In this document: positions 44,402-55,160 of the stretch, piece after piece | How the letters are laid out: each line of letters starts with the position of its first letter | How positions within the stretch are numbered: the stretch's first letter is position 1 | Assembly: GCA_038503035.1 (NCBI GenBank) | Contig: JAVSML010018838.1 | Coordinates: 1 to 64,000, forward strand | DNA length: 64,000 bases | DNA from: Crocodylus rhombifer | Taxonomy: Eukaryota; Chordata; Crocodylia; Crocodylidae | Direction: 5' to 3' | Position numbers and translations under genes: made by a program | The notes under the pieces: generated by a model | What the model saw: only the letters and a program-made list of their open reading frames with translations | Database searches by the model: none | What the model was told of the DNA's origin: nothing

Positions 44402-45735
44402 CAAGCAGATGCCACAGCTAAGGAAGGAGCCCCAAAAGGCCATTTGTGGATGCTGCCTGATAAGATTACCCCAGTAGCAGCAGCTAAAACAGGATCCAAT
44501 CAGCTGGAACTCGACCTATGTGCATTGCAGGCCTCAGACCCCCGAGTCCAGAAGCTAGCAGAAAAGAAAAAAGGGGGAGAGTGGACAATTTGGAAAAATG
44601 AACATTGATTGGTGCTGGCACAACAGGGGGAAGATGGATTGCCTGTATGGGTAGTTCCACAGGGAGTAAGAAGGGAAATGGTGGGGCTAGCTTACAGAGA
44701 TGGCCATTTTAGTGTAGCTAAAACCCTTGAAAAGTTATCAAATGCTGGCTGGTAGCCAAACATGAGAGAAGACATAGAACATTACATCTACAGTTGCATC
44801 CCTTGTGCAGTAAATAACCCAGACTCACAAATTGTAAAGGGATCTTTAGGTCACCAACTCATTTTAGGACCATGGAACCACCTCCAGGTAGACTATATTG
44901 AATTACCCTGGAGCAGAAAAGGATTTAAGTACTGTCTGGTAATAGTGGATGCCTTCACCAAGTGGGTAGAAGCAGTTCCCACTTGTAAAAATGATGCGCT
45001 TACCACTAACAAAGTCCTAAGGGCAGAAATGTTTGCTCGATTTGGGCTCCCTGATGAAATGGACTCTGATCAAGGTCCTTACTTTGTGGGGAAGGTAATG
45101 CAGGAACTTTCTGAGGCCCTGGGTATAAAACAGTGATTTCATATTGCAGGGCACCCTCAATCCTCAGGCCAAGTTGAAAGAACTAACCGCACCTTGAAAC
45201 TGGCCTTGAAAAAAGTTACTGAGCAACAAGGCAAAGACTGGGATGAAAAGTTACTTCTGGTCTTCATAGCTATCAGAGGAACTTAAGCAGTGCACGGATT
45301 TTCCTCACATGAAGCTATGACAGGATGCCTTCTGCGCCTTCCTGAACAACGGTGGTTGGGAGATGCCATTCCAGATTCGTTGCAACCTCATGTTCTAAAT
45401 GACATTTGGTTGCTAACAAGTTGCCCATCCATTTCTGAAAGTCACTGTCAGGTTGCAGCCACCCTGAAAAGAAATTATGCTAAGATGGACAAACAATTGG
45501 GCCCTCTGTTAAAACCTAAAAGTGGCAGGTGTGAGATCAAGTAACGTATCAAGCCTGGGATGCTAAGGATGCTTTCTGTCCTGTATGGAAAGGCCCGGTG
45601 TACATAATTAACAAAGTCAGCCCAACTGATTTAACTGAAAAGTGTCACAGGAATTGCTGCATTATTTTTAAACCGGGCTGGGACAAGGTACTACTGTATA
45701 GTCAAGATCAGTATGCAGGAAAATTGAATCCCTAA
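44402..45735 (+). pseudogene. Endogenous retrovirus: end of RNase H, then integrase
   Basis: The frame resumes at 44402 with the RNase H C-terminal helix (last conserved aspartate near 44408). Integrase follows: zinc-binding region ending SCIPC near 44800, catalytic core with LQVDYIEL (first D), DEMDSDQGPYF (second D), and after a stop at 45134-45136 SSGQVERTNRTL (catalytic E). In-frame stops also occur near 44607 and 44753. The C-terminal part has frameshifts. Similarity is to class I (gamma/epsilon-like) retroviral integrases. Inactive. Confidence 0.85.
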
Positions 45736-46080
45736 AAAGTGGAAACTTTGTTGGGCTTGTTACCTATTGCAACTCACATCCTTAATTTGGCTTTACACCC
45801 TCTTGTGGTGGTTTTAGCTCTGGGAATCCTAGTATCAACCATCCAGTGTGTCCTCATTTGCTAGACACAAAAGCTCTTGGCCAGGTTGAAAGATAGAGCA
45901 AGGTAGGAAGAGATGAAGGCTGTCTTCCAAAACTCCCTGTAAAGTCACACAAGACACGGCAGCCTGCTTGCAAGAAGATCCATGTCTTGATGTGGCAGCA
46001 ACCCACATGCCTTGAGCCACAGGCAAGAGGTCAACCAATGTCTGTGTGATGCCGCTGTATTTCGGGGCACCAAGGAGGGG
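45736..46080 (+). pseudogene. Endogenous retrovirus: last part of env transmembrane protein
   Basis: Directly after the integrase tail comes a hydrophobic run (NLALHPLVVVLALGILVST) followed by a stop and a basic tail (LLARLKDRAR), as at the end of a retroviral transmembrane subunit. No surface-subunit or ectodomain sequence precedes it, so most of env is missing. Purine-rich aaggaggggag at 46069-46080 may be the polypurine tract. Confidence 0.5.
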
Positions 46081-46270
46081 AGTATAGTGGGCAAACTGAG
46101 GTATGTTAAGGCTCTTAGCTATAGCCCAGGCCTTCCCAGAACTAAGCAACAACATTGAACAAAGCGCCTTCTGTGGCACTGGGAGATGTGGGTGCTGTGA
46201 CTGGGCACTGGACAAGCAAGGGACAGCAGTTTCCCTATAAGGAATGTGGCTGGCACAGTGCCAGGGGATT
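46081..46270 (+). mobile_element. Endogenous retrovirus: 3' LTR, left part (split by CR1)
   Basis: It follows the putative polypurine tract and ends at a CR1 insertion. It contains ccctataaggaatgtggctg, a TATA-like phrase that recurs on the other side of the CR1 pair (48159-48180). The exact start of the LTR is not certain. Confidence 0.45.
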
Positions 46271-46585
46271 CGTAGTTTCATAGTAGCTGGGGTCAGGAGG
46301 GACCTGAACAGATCATCTAGCCTGACCCCCTGCCACAGGCAGGAATGAATGCTGGGTTCACAAGACCCCAGACAGGTGATTATCCAACCTCCTCTTGAAT
46401 TTGCCCAAGGTAGGGGCAAGGACCACTTCCGTGGGAGGTTGATTCCAGATTTTGGCCACCCTAACTGTAAAAAATTGCCTTCTGATCTCTAACATAAAGC
46501 TATTCTCCATCAGCTTAATGCCATTGTTCCTTGTCACCCCCGGTAGTGCTGGGCAGAAAAGGGCTCTACCTATTTGCTGTTTCAT
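46271..46585 (-). mobile_element. CR1 LINE 3' end fragment
   Basis: The reverse strand encodes the CR1 C-terminal region (RQFFTVRVAKIWNQPPTEVV; FKRRLDNHLSGVL) and ends in the usual non-coding tail with tcatag octamers. A second CR1 joins it directly at 46586. Confidence 0.85.
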
Positions 46586-48138
46586 AGTTTCATAGTTTCT
46601 AGGATCAGAAGGGACCTGAGAAGATCATCTAGTCCGACCCCCTGCCATGGCAGGAAAGAATACTGGGGTCAAATGACCCCAGCAAGATGTTCATCTAACC
46701 TCCTCTTAAACACCCCCAGGGTAGGAGCCTGCACCACTTCTCTTGGAAGCTGGTTCCAGACCCTGGCCGCCCTGACTGTGAAGTAGCGCCTCCTGATATC
46801 TAACCTAAACCTGCCCTCTGCCAGCTTGTGACCGTCATTCCTGGTCACTCCTGGGAGTGCTCGGGGGAACAGGGACTCCCCCAATGCCTGGTGGTCCCCT
46901 CTGACTAGTTTATAACAGGCCACAAGATCCCCCCTCAGCCTTCTCTTGTGGAGGCTGAACAGGTTGATCTCCCCTGATGAGTTTGTCAGCAGCCACCAGG
47001 TCCCCCCTCAGCCTCCTCTTGCTGAGGCTGAACAGGTTCAGGTCCCTCAGTCTCTCCTCATAGGGCCTGTCCTGTTGCCCTCTCACCAAGCGGGTGGCCC
47101 TCCTCTGAACCCTCTCCAGGCTGGCCACATCCCTCTTGAAGTGCAGCTCCCAGTACTGGACACAGTACTCCAACTGCAGCCTGACCAAAGTCACACAGAG
47201 GGGGAGTATCACCTCTCTGGACCGGCTTGAGATGCATCTTTGGATGCGTGACAAGTTATGGCTGGCCTTGCTGGCTGCGGTCTGGCATTGGGGGCTCATG
47301 TTCATCTTGGAGTCAATAATGACTCCAAGATCCCTTTCCACCTCTGTGCTTCCAAGAGGGGAACTCCCCAGCCTGTATGTATGCTGTGGATTCCCTCTCC
47401 CAAGGTGCAGCACCCTGCATTTGTCTACATTGAACCCCATCCTATTCTCATCTGCCCACTTTTGTAGTCTGTCTAAATCTATTTGCAGCCTCCCTCTCCC
47501 TTCAAGTGTGTCCACCTCACTCCACATCTTAGTGTCATCAGCAAACTTGGACAGCATGCTTTCCACCCCCTCATCCAAGTCACTGATGAAGATGTTAAAC
47601 AGTGCAGGCCTGAGGACTGAGTCCTGGGGTACCCCACTGCTCACATCTCGCCAGGTTGAGTACGACCTGTCCACCACCACTCTCTGGGTGCGCCCCATCA
47701 GCCAATTTTTTACCCATTCAACTGTGCAGGCATCAATACCACAGTCGCTTAATTTATTGATGAGGAGATGGGGTGAGAGACAGCATCCAAGGCCTTCTTA
47801 AAGTCTAGAAAGATTACATCCACGGTGACACCATCATCCAAGGATTTAGTTACTGGGTCATAAAAGGCAACCAGGTTGGTCAGGCAGGACCTGCCTTTGA
47901 TGAACCCATGCTGATTGCCTGAGCATGATCTCCCCTGCTGCCCCCCACAGATGTGCTTCTTGATGATTCTCTCCAAGATCTTCCCAAGCACCAAGGTGAA
48001 GCTTATAGGCCTATAGTTACCTGGGTCCTCCCTCCTCCCTTTCTTGAAAATTGGGACCACATTAGCCGGTTTCCAATTCTCTGGCACCTAGCCAGATGAC
48101 CATGAACGCTCATACAGCCGGGCCAAGGTCTCTGCCAA
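46586..48138 (-). mobile_element. CR1 LINE, 5'-truncated, fairly intact RT region
   Basis: Minus-strand frames 47749-48087 and 46910-47698 encode RT with GNYRPISFTLVLGKILERII, FLDFKKALDAVSHP and the catalytic FADDTKMW, then the CR1 C-terminal region to FKRRLDEHLAGVI. One frame change separates the two parts near 47755. Intact FADD and long frames indicate a younger copy than most in the window. It begins upstream near 48138, where it meets retroviral LTR sequence. Confidence 0.9.
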
Positions 48139-48538
48139 TCATATGGTGCATGATTAATGCACCATATAAGGAATGCTTGGCACAAAGCCACAGGATTGGA
48201 CAATTTGGGATGAGAGAAGTTACAAAAGTGATGGAGAAACAAAGGAATATGTGTGTTTTGTGTTGCCACCCTGGCGAGACAGGAGCAACCTTGAACTTCT
48301 TGTTTGAACAAGGAATCCAGAAACCAACATCCCACACACCCAGCAGAGGATCTGAGGCTGGTACCACCTAAGGTTGCTGCTGTAATGCCTGAAGGAACTG
48401 CTTGCCAGGTTGTATTGCAAGGAAGAATACTTGTAATAAGATTAGGGTTTACTATTAAAAGTTTACTTGATACCAAATCGGACGAGGGGTCGTCTCAATC
48501 GTTGGAGGTCTCTGGTAAAAGGAGTCCTAGATGCAACA
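48139..48538 (+). mobile_element. Endogenous retrovirus: 3' LTR, right part
   Basis: It resumes after the CR1. It carries a 10-bp perfect stem atatggtgca/tgcaccatat (48140-48166), the phrase tataaggaatg, a poly(A) signal ATTAAA at 48454-48459 and a CA at 48537-48538 that may be the LTR end. A 5' LTR was not found in the window, so neither pairing nor target duplication could be checked. Confidence 0.5.
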
Positions 48539-48844
48539 GCTGATGCTGCTGCCACCACCCAGGGGCGCCATTCTGGTGTTACTGCTAAATCACCACCCTG
48601 CTTATGCCACCTTAGTTTGACTACTGCCCATGCTGAGGGCAGATCCCACTAGGAAAAGTGGTTTAGAAGAGAACGTTAGCTCTCAGGAAGCCAGAATACT
48701 AATTCCAGCTCTGCTGTAGCTGTGGACAAGGCACTTTCCCTCTTTGCCTGAGTTATTTCTTGTCTATTTAGATTTTAAGCTCTTCAAGGAAGGGGCTATC
48801 TTCACTGTATGGCCAGCATAATGGGGCCCTTGCCCTGGACTAGA
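48539..48844. other. Nothing recognised
   Basis: Short unassigned stretch between the retrovirus and the next CR1. Confidence 0.4.
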
Positions 48845-49230
48845 TGACAGTGTCAACCTGGAAAGATGTGTACAGTGGAGTCCTTCAGGGCTCAGTTCTG
48901 GGGCCGGTGATGTTCAACATCTTCATCGGTGATCTGCTTGAGGGGGTGGGAAGCACTCTGTCCAAATTCGCGGATGACACAAAAATATGGGGTTAAGCTA
49001 ACACCCTGGAGAGGAGGAACCAGATCCAGGCTGACCTTGACAGGTTGGGGAAGTGAGCAGAGAGCAACAGGATGCAAGTCAATAAGGACAAGTACAAGGT
49101 GATGCATCTAGGGAGAAAAATCTTCCATCATACCTATAGGCTGGGTGGTGATCTTCTCAGCACCACTGAGGCAGAAAGAGATCTCGGAGTCACTATTGAC
49201 TCCAGGATGAACATGAGTCATCAATGTGAT
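48845..49230 (+). mobile_element. CR1 LINE, left part of a copy interrupted by another CR1
   Basis: It encodes the RT catalytic region with intact FADDTKIW (about 48968-48991) and continues to DSRMNMSHQC, where an opposite-strand CR1 is inserted. The continuation is at 50387. Confidence 0.85.
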
Positions 49231-50386
49231 TCATAAATTCATAGATGTAGGGTTGGAAGGGACCTTGTAGATCTTCTAATCCAACTCCCTGCCCTGGGCA
49301 GGAGAGAAAACTGGGCTGAAATGACCCCAGCCAGGTAAATGTCAAGCCTCCTCTTAAAGACCCCCAAGGTAGGAGCTATCACTATTTCCCTTGGAAGTTG
49401 GTTCCAGATCCTAGCCACCCTGACTGTGAAGTAGTGCCTCCTGATGTCTAGTCTAAACCTACTCTCTAGCAACTTACAGCCGTTATTCCTAGTTACTCCG
49501 GGAGGTGCTCAGGGGAACAAGGTCTCTCCCAAACCCTGTTGGTCCCCCCCTAGTAAGTTTATAGACGGCCACCAGGTCCCCCCTCAGCCTTCTCTTGCAA
49601 AAGCTGAACAGGTTAAGGTCCCGTAGCCTCTCTTTATAGGGTCTTCCCTGCTGTCCCTGGATCATCTGAGTGGCCCTCCTTTGGACCCTCTCCATGCTGT
49701 CCACATCACTCCTGAAGTGCAGCTCCCAGAACTGGATGCAGTACTCCAACTGTGGCCTGACCAGCGTCACATAGAGGGGGAGGATCACCTCCTTGGCCCT
49801 GCTTGCGATGCATGTGTGGATGCAGGAGAAGGTACAGTTAACCCTACTGACCGTGTTCTCGCATTGTCAGCCCATGTTGATCTTGGAGTCAGTAATGACT
49901 CCAAGATCTCTTTCTGCCACCATGCTTTTGAGAAGGGAGTTCCCCAGCCTATAGGTCTGCTGCTGGTTCCTACTGCCTAAGTGCAGCACCCTGCACTTGT
50001 TAGTATTGAATCCCATCCTATTTTCATTTGCCCACCCCTGTAACCTGTCCAGGTCCCACTGTAATCTGTCTTTCCCTTCTAGCATGCCCACCTCACCCCA
50101 AATCTTGGTGTCATCTGCAAATTTAAACAGGCTGCTCTTCACCCTGTTGTCCAAGTCGCTAATGAAGAAATCGAACAGCGCAGGCCCAAGGACCGAGCCC
50201 TGGGGGACCCCGCTGCCCACTTCCCTCCAGGTTGAAAATGACCCATCCACCACCACTCTCTGAGTACAATCCCTCAGCCAATTTGCAGTCCATCTGACTG
50301 TGTAGGCATCAATGCCACAGTCACCTAGCTTTTCAGCACCACTGACAACCATGCACCAAGAGCATGCAGCCCCTGCCAGTTCCCTT
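49231..50386 (-). mobile_element. CR1 LINE inserted in a CR1, with internal deletion
   Basis: It starts (in + coordinates) with the CR1 3' tail octamers tcataaattcatagatg. The minus-strand frames encode the CR1 C-terminus (49239-49472, 49489-49788) and RT (49867-50577) with GVPQGSVLGPALFDFFISDL and [11 protein letters not shown]. Near 50331-50340 the RT sequence jumps to a segment (SRELAGAACSWCMVV) that normally lies over 1 kb further 5' in the endonuclease region; its homolog is visible at 51711-51762. So about a kilobase has been lost inside. Flanking tgat may be a short target duplication. Confidence 0.85.
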
Positions 50387-51062
50387 GATGAAGTAGTCAG
50401 CAGAGCCAATTGCATCTTGTCATGCATCTGGAAGTGCTTCACAAACAGGTCCAGGGAGGTGATTCTCCCTCTGTACGTGGCATTGGTCAGGTTGCAGCTG
50501 GAGTTCTGTGTCCAGTTCTGGACACCGCAGTTCAAGCAGGATGCGGACAACCTGGAGAGGGTCCAAAGAAGAGCCATTCATCTGATTGGAGGCCTGCAGG
50601 AAAGGCCTTATGAGGAAAGGCTAAGGGACCTTAACCTCTTCAGCCTCTCCAAGAGAAGACTGAAATGGGATGTTGTGGCAGTGTACAAATTCATAAGGGG
50701 AGAGCAACGTAACAGTATTTAGCTGATTAGCCACTATCTACGGAGGTGATGATCTGTTTACCAGGGCACCCCCTAGAACAACAAGGAACAATGGCCATAA
50801 GCTATTGGACAGTAGGTTTAGACTGGATATTAGAAAAAAACTCTTCATGGTCAGGGTTGCCAGGATCTGGAATGGGTTTCCAAGGGAGGTGGCGCTTGCC
50901 GCATCCTTGACGGTCTTCAAGAGGAGACTGGATAGGCACCTGGCTGGGATCACATGATCACAGGTTTGGTGACCCTTTTCTTGCCTGCTAGGGGCAGGGG
51001 GTCAGACTAGATGGCCCACTGAGGTCCCTCTCGACCCTGGAATCTATGAATCCATGAATCTA
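50387..51062 (+). mobile_element. CR1 LINE, right part of the interrupted copy
   Basis: It resumes exactly where 48845-49230 stops (LQLEFCVQFWTPQF; NLERVQRRAIHLIGG; RVARIWNGF-like C-terminus) and ends in the octamers ctatgaatccatgaatctat. Confidence 0.87.
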
Positions 51063-52510
51063 TATCTGAAGATGGACTTTTTGTTGTCCTTTATTCCTGT
51101 ACCCAATTTGAGTTCTGTTTCGGTCTTAGCTTACCTAGTTTGCTCCTTACAGGTGTGGGCCAGTGCTGAATAATCCTCCTTGGTGATGTTTCCTGACTTT
51201 CAACCCATATAGGCTTCTCTTTTCAGATACAGGAGGTCCATGAGTCCCCTATTTAGCCAAGAGGGTCACCCAGCCCTTTTGCTACTTTTCTTATGGTCTG
51301 GGATGGATTTCCCTTGTGCTTCAGGGATCACGTCCTTAAGGAGAGACCACTCATTATGGAGTCAATTAGATCATGGTTTCTCAGGGCCTTGGCAACCGGT
51401 CTCCTGAGCTTATGAAGGTCAGCTTTCCTAAAAGCAAGGATTACTGCATTGCTGACTGATTTGCCAGCTTTGTGATGGATCGAGCAAGTGATCAGCTCAT
51501 GATAACTGTCTCTCAACTTCCCTTTGATTCTCAGGTCGCTCACTGGATCATCTCCTTTGGACAGTATCAGATCCAGGGGTGCCTTACCTCTTGTTGGCCT
51601 GTAGACTTCTTGAGACAAATAGAGTTCGTCAATGCAGGTGACAGAGCTACGTCATTGATCAGATTTGGCAGAGTGCTTCTCCTATGAGATGTCAGGGTAG
51701 TTGAAGTTACCCATGACAACCATGCACCAAGAGCATGCAGCCTCTGCCAGTTCCCTTGTGAATTCTTGGTTGAGATCATCCTCTTGGTTAGGAGGTTTAT
51801 AGTAGACTCCTACCATTATATCCCCTTCACCATGTTCCCCCTGAAATCTGACCCAGAGGGTCTTGAGTCACCTTTCTTGGGTGGTAAACTCCACTTGTAG
51901 GGAAGTGTACTGCTCCTTGACATGGAGAGCTACACCTCTGCCCTTTCTAGCAATACGACCCCTCCTGTACAAGGTATAGCCATCAATACCTGTGGTCCAG
52001 TCATAGGTACAGTCCCACCAGGTTTCTGTTATTCCTATGAGATCATATTGGTTTTTGCTTAGCAGGAGGGCCAGTTCCTCCTGTTTGTTCCCCCGGCTCC
52101 TGGCATTTGTGTACAGGCAAGTAAGCCTGCCATCAGAGGTCCTTGGCTTCCCAGCACTCCTAGAAGTGTCCTGTCCCTGGGGTAGGAGTGAATTTCCTTG
52201 GGAGTTCACTTGTGTCCCTTGTTCTGCATGACTAACTGATTCTGCAGTTGATGCTTGGTGGGCTTGCACTGGTGGTTGTCTGCCCATCCCCAGGCAAGCG
52301 TAGTTTAAAATCCTGTTGAGTAGGTCAGCCATTATGGCTGAGAAGAGCTTCTTTCCCACTGGGGTGAGGTGGAGACCATCCCTTCCCAACAGACTGATGC
52401 CTCCACCTCTGAAGAGCAGACTACCGTCAAAGAAGCTGAAGCCTTCATGATGGCACCAGCACCACAGTCTTCTATTGATTTTGTCAATTGACTTCACCTA
52501 CTAACACCAT
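51063..52510 (-). mobile_element. CR1 LINE 5' part: end of ORF1 and endonuclease region of ORF2
   Basis: The minus-strand frame 51868-52497 encodes the end of the ORF1 esterase-like domain (GRDGLHLTPVGKKLFS) and then the start of the apurinic-type endonuclease (LTCLYTNARSRGNKQEELAL; YDLIGITETWWD with the catalytic glutamate). Frames 51567-51779 and 51328-51618 continue it (LDLILSKGDDPVSDL; HHKAGKSVSN). It is the best preserved CR1 5' region in the window. The RT part is not attached; the sequence stops at the 3' end of another CR1 at 51062. Confidence 0.85.
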
Positions 52511-52791
52511 TCAGGAAGGGGGAATCAAAATAAATGTCAAGATTGAGTGCAATGGGCAGTTTGGATGCTTGTGCTGGCTCAGAGTAACGGGAGGGATAGG
52601 ACTGGAGACTCTTACTGGAAATTCCCTGGGACAGCAAAGGAAATGTGGAAAATGTCCATGGAAAAGTAAGGAAGGTTTAGGATAAATTGTCATAGGGTAG
52701 CTGTGGCCAAACAGTAGCTGGAGCTCTGATAATTGAATGTGCACATTGAGCTAGATTCCCCACTACCCTGCACTTTAGATGCGCATACCTA
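52511..52791. other. Nothing recognised
   Basis: Short unassigned stretch. Confidence 0.35.
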
Positions 52792-52865
52792 TAGCCATTC
52801 CCATGCCCACTGCTCTGGTTCAGATGGCCATGTCTGAACCAGAGCAATGGGCATGTGAATGGCTA
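52792..52865. repeat. Hairpin: 33-bp inverted repeat with 8-nt loop
   Basis: The left arm begins tagccattcccatgcccac and ends ctggttcaga (52824). The loop is tggccatg. The right arm is its reverse complement with two mismatches. TA occurs at both outer ends, as for a very short mariner-type MITE. Size and near-perfect pairing also resemble a microRNA precursor. Confidence 0.85.
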
Positions 52866-52959
52866 CAGTTGTGATCAGTCAGCCTTTTCTGCTTATTGAT
52901 GATGAGCAGATGAGAGCACAACAGATTGAGGGAACAGAGTCAGGCTAAATGTAACAAGT

Positions 52960-54012
52960 CTGAACTTCCCCCATCCTGGGGAAGGTTTTATTGGCATCTT
53001 GAGCAAAAGCACATAAGGAAAGTAGAGAAAATCCCATTAAAGATTACTTGGACAAGGTGGATATTTTCTAATCAGCAGGGCCTGGTGAGATTTATCCTTA
53101 AGTACCTAAGGAATTGGCTGAGATAATCTCAGAGCCATTGACTGTTACCTTTGAGAATGTATGAAAGTTACATGAAGTACCAGAAGGCTGGGAAAAGGCA
53201 TATTCAGTGTGGACCTTTAAAAAGGGAAGAAAGGAAAACCCAGGAATAGAAAAAAGGAACATACACTGGACAAGTGTAAGTAGCAGTCCTAGGAAGTGAT
53301 TCTTCTGCTCTATTCAGTGCTGATGAAGCCTCAAGTGGAGTATTGTGTCCAGTGCACTTTCAGAAATATCAGAGGATCATTGGAAAGTAGGGCTTGAAGG
53401 GACCTCACAAAGTCATCTAGTTCAGCTCCAAGACTGTTAATCAGTGTGTGGAATCGTCATCAGGGTCCCATTAATTTGTACACAAAACACTTGGGTTAAT
53501 TCATCATGTCATGTGTTAAAGAACAATTATTCATTTCCTAATGTATGTAAATATGAAATCACAATAGAATTTGATCCAGATAATCAGCTGGCTTGAAAAG
53601 AACTGACCTATGTTCTTCACCGCATTTGTCAAGGCATCCAATCCTTGCAAAGCACTAGATACTCTTCAGTTTATCTGGGCTCAACAAGGCATAGAAGATC
53701 AGTGATGATCAGATATGGGGTTTTTGCCTTCCTCTGTAGCAAGGGGCATGGCTCTCTTGAATCTATATTAACTATCTTTTGTAGGCTGTTGTTGAAGCAG
53801 GATGTTGGCTGCTATTGTCCCCCTGCTTTACCTGTAGCAGGTTAGAGTGTTAAGTCTTGTCTTGTGTCAGGGTTGATGGTAGTTTTACTAAGAGGTTAAA
53901 TTATGGATTTGTATAGGGTGGTTTGGATAAGGATGATACTGCCTCAGGCAGGGGTTTGGATGACCTATATAGGTCCCTTCCAGTCTTACTTCTCTATGGT
54001 TCTATGATCACT
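52960..54012 (+). mobile_element. Degenerate CR1 LINE fragments
   Basis: Pieces of CR1 RT in order: ...QGLVRFILKYL (53078-53112), followed by an eroded KVPEGW-type and FKKG region to about 53250. Then LFSVLMKPQVEYCVQ at about 53310-53352, and a CR1 3' end at 53940-54012 with ggttctatgat. Between 53366 and 53440 an antisense CR1 3' tail-like segment intrudes. Highly diverged. Confidence 0.6.
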
Positions 54013-54243
54013 CAATCCATTTTGCAAAATTATATTATTTTTTGATGGTGGATGGATGTAGTAATGCAGACTGATTATTTTACTTCACCATAATATTGTC
54101 ATTCTTATGCAGTGAGCACTCAGAATTTTTGTAGTAAGAAGTTGTACATTAAGCATAATCATATAGTTCTCATATAGTGAGCCACAGTGCATACAATTTG
54201 CGCTCGGAATTTTTGTAATCTTTTTTATTATAAGTATCAAAAA
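54013..54243. other. AT-rich stretch, nothing recognised
   Basis: A motif ctc(a/g)gaatttttgta occurs twice (about 54119 and 54204), but no element can be defined. Confidence 0.35.
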
Positions 54244-55160
54244 ATCATAGATTCATAGGTTGTTAGGGGCTGGAAGGGACCTAGTAGATCATCAGGTCCA
54301 GTTCCCCTGCACTAGGCAGGAGAAGACAACTGAGGTCAAGTGACCCCAGCAAGGTGACTATCCAGTCTCCTTTTTTTAAGATTTCCAGGGTAGGTAATTG
54401 CACACTGCTGGAGGAAATTTATTCCACAGTCTGGACACCATGACTGTGAAGGAGTTTTTCCTGGAAATGATCCTGAAGCAGACTTCCAGGAATTTGTATC
54501 CATGGTTCCTGGTCTTCCCCAGGGGTGCCTTGGTGAACAGCTGTTCACTGAGTTCTTGATGTACTCCCCTGATGTAGCGATAAGCCACTACCAAGTCTCC
54601 TCTCAGCCTTCTCTTCTGTAGGCTGAAGATGCCCAAGTTCCTCAGCCTCTCCTCATATGGCTTGTCTTGCAAGTCCCTGATCAGATGGATGGTTCTTCTT
54701 TGGACCCCCTCAAGTTTTTCCACACCCTTGTTGAAGTGCAGCGCCCAAGAACTGGACGCAGTACTCCAGCTGTGGTCTCACCAGTGCAGAGTACAGTGGG
54801 AGTATCACTTTTCATAAGATGCAACAGTTAATGCATGCCAGCATGTTGTTTGCTCTGCTGGCCACAGCATCGCACTACTGGCTCATGTCCATGTCATGGT
54901 CGATCACTACCCCTAGGTCCCTTTCAATGCAAGCCATCACAAAGGCCCCCTTCATGGTGCTAGTCAAATTGTCACCACCGAGCCTGTAGGTATGTTGGGG
55001 ATTGTTTGCCCCCAGATGGAGCACCTTATACTTCTCAGTGTTGAAATTCATCTGGTTCTGGTCCGCCCAACTCTCCAGCCTGTCCAGGTCTGCCTGTATC
55101 TGCAACCTATCTTCTGGCATGACCACACTCCCCCATACTTTACTTCCTTTACTTTTCATA
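54244..55160 (-). mobile_element. CR1 LINE 3' part
   Basis: Minus-strand frames 54875-55159 and 54376-54723 encode LESWADQNQMNFNTEKYKVL, ERDLGVVIDHDMDMSQ, then MEKLEGVQRRTIHLIRDLQD and the C-terminal region. The tail with tcatagattcatagg is at 54244-54260. The subfamily differs from that of the 61-kb copy. Confidence 0.88.

Noticed and set aside
46946..47801. Plus-strand frames over the CR1 at 46586-48138
   Set aside because: Shadows of the minus-strand reverse transcriptase.
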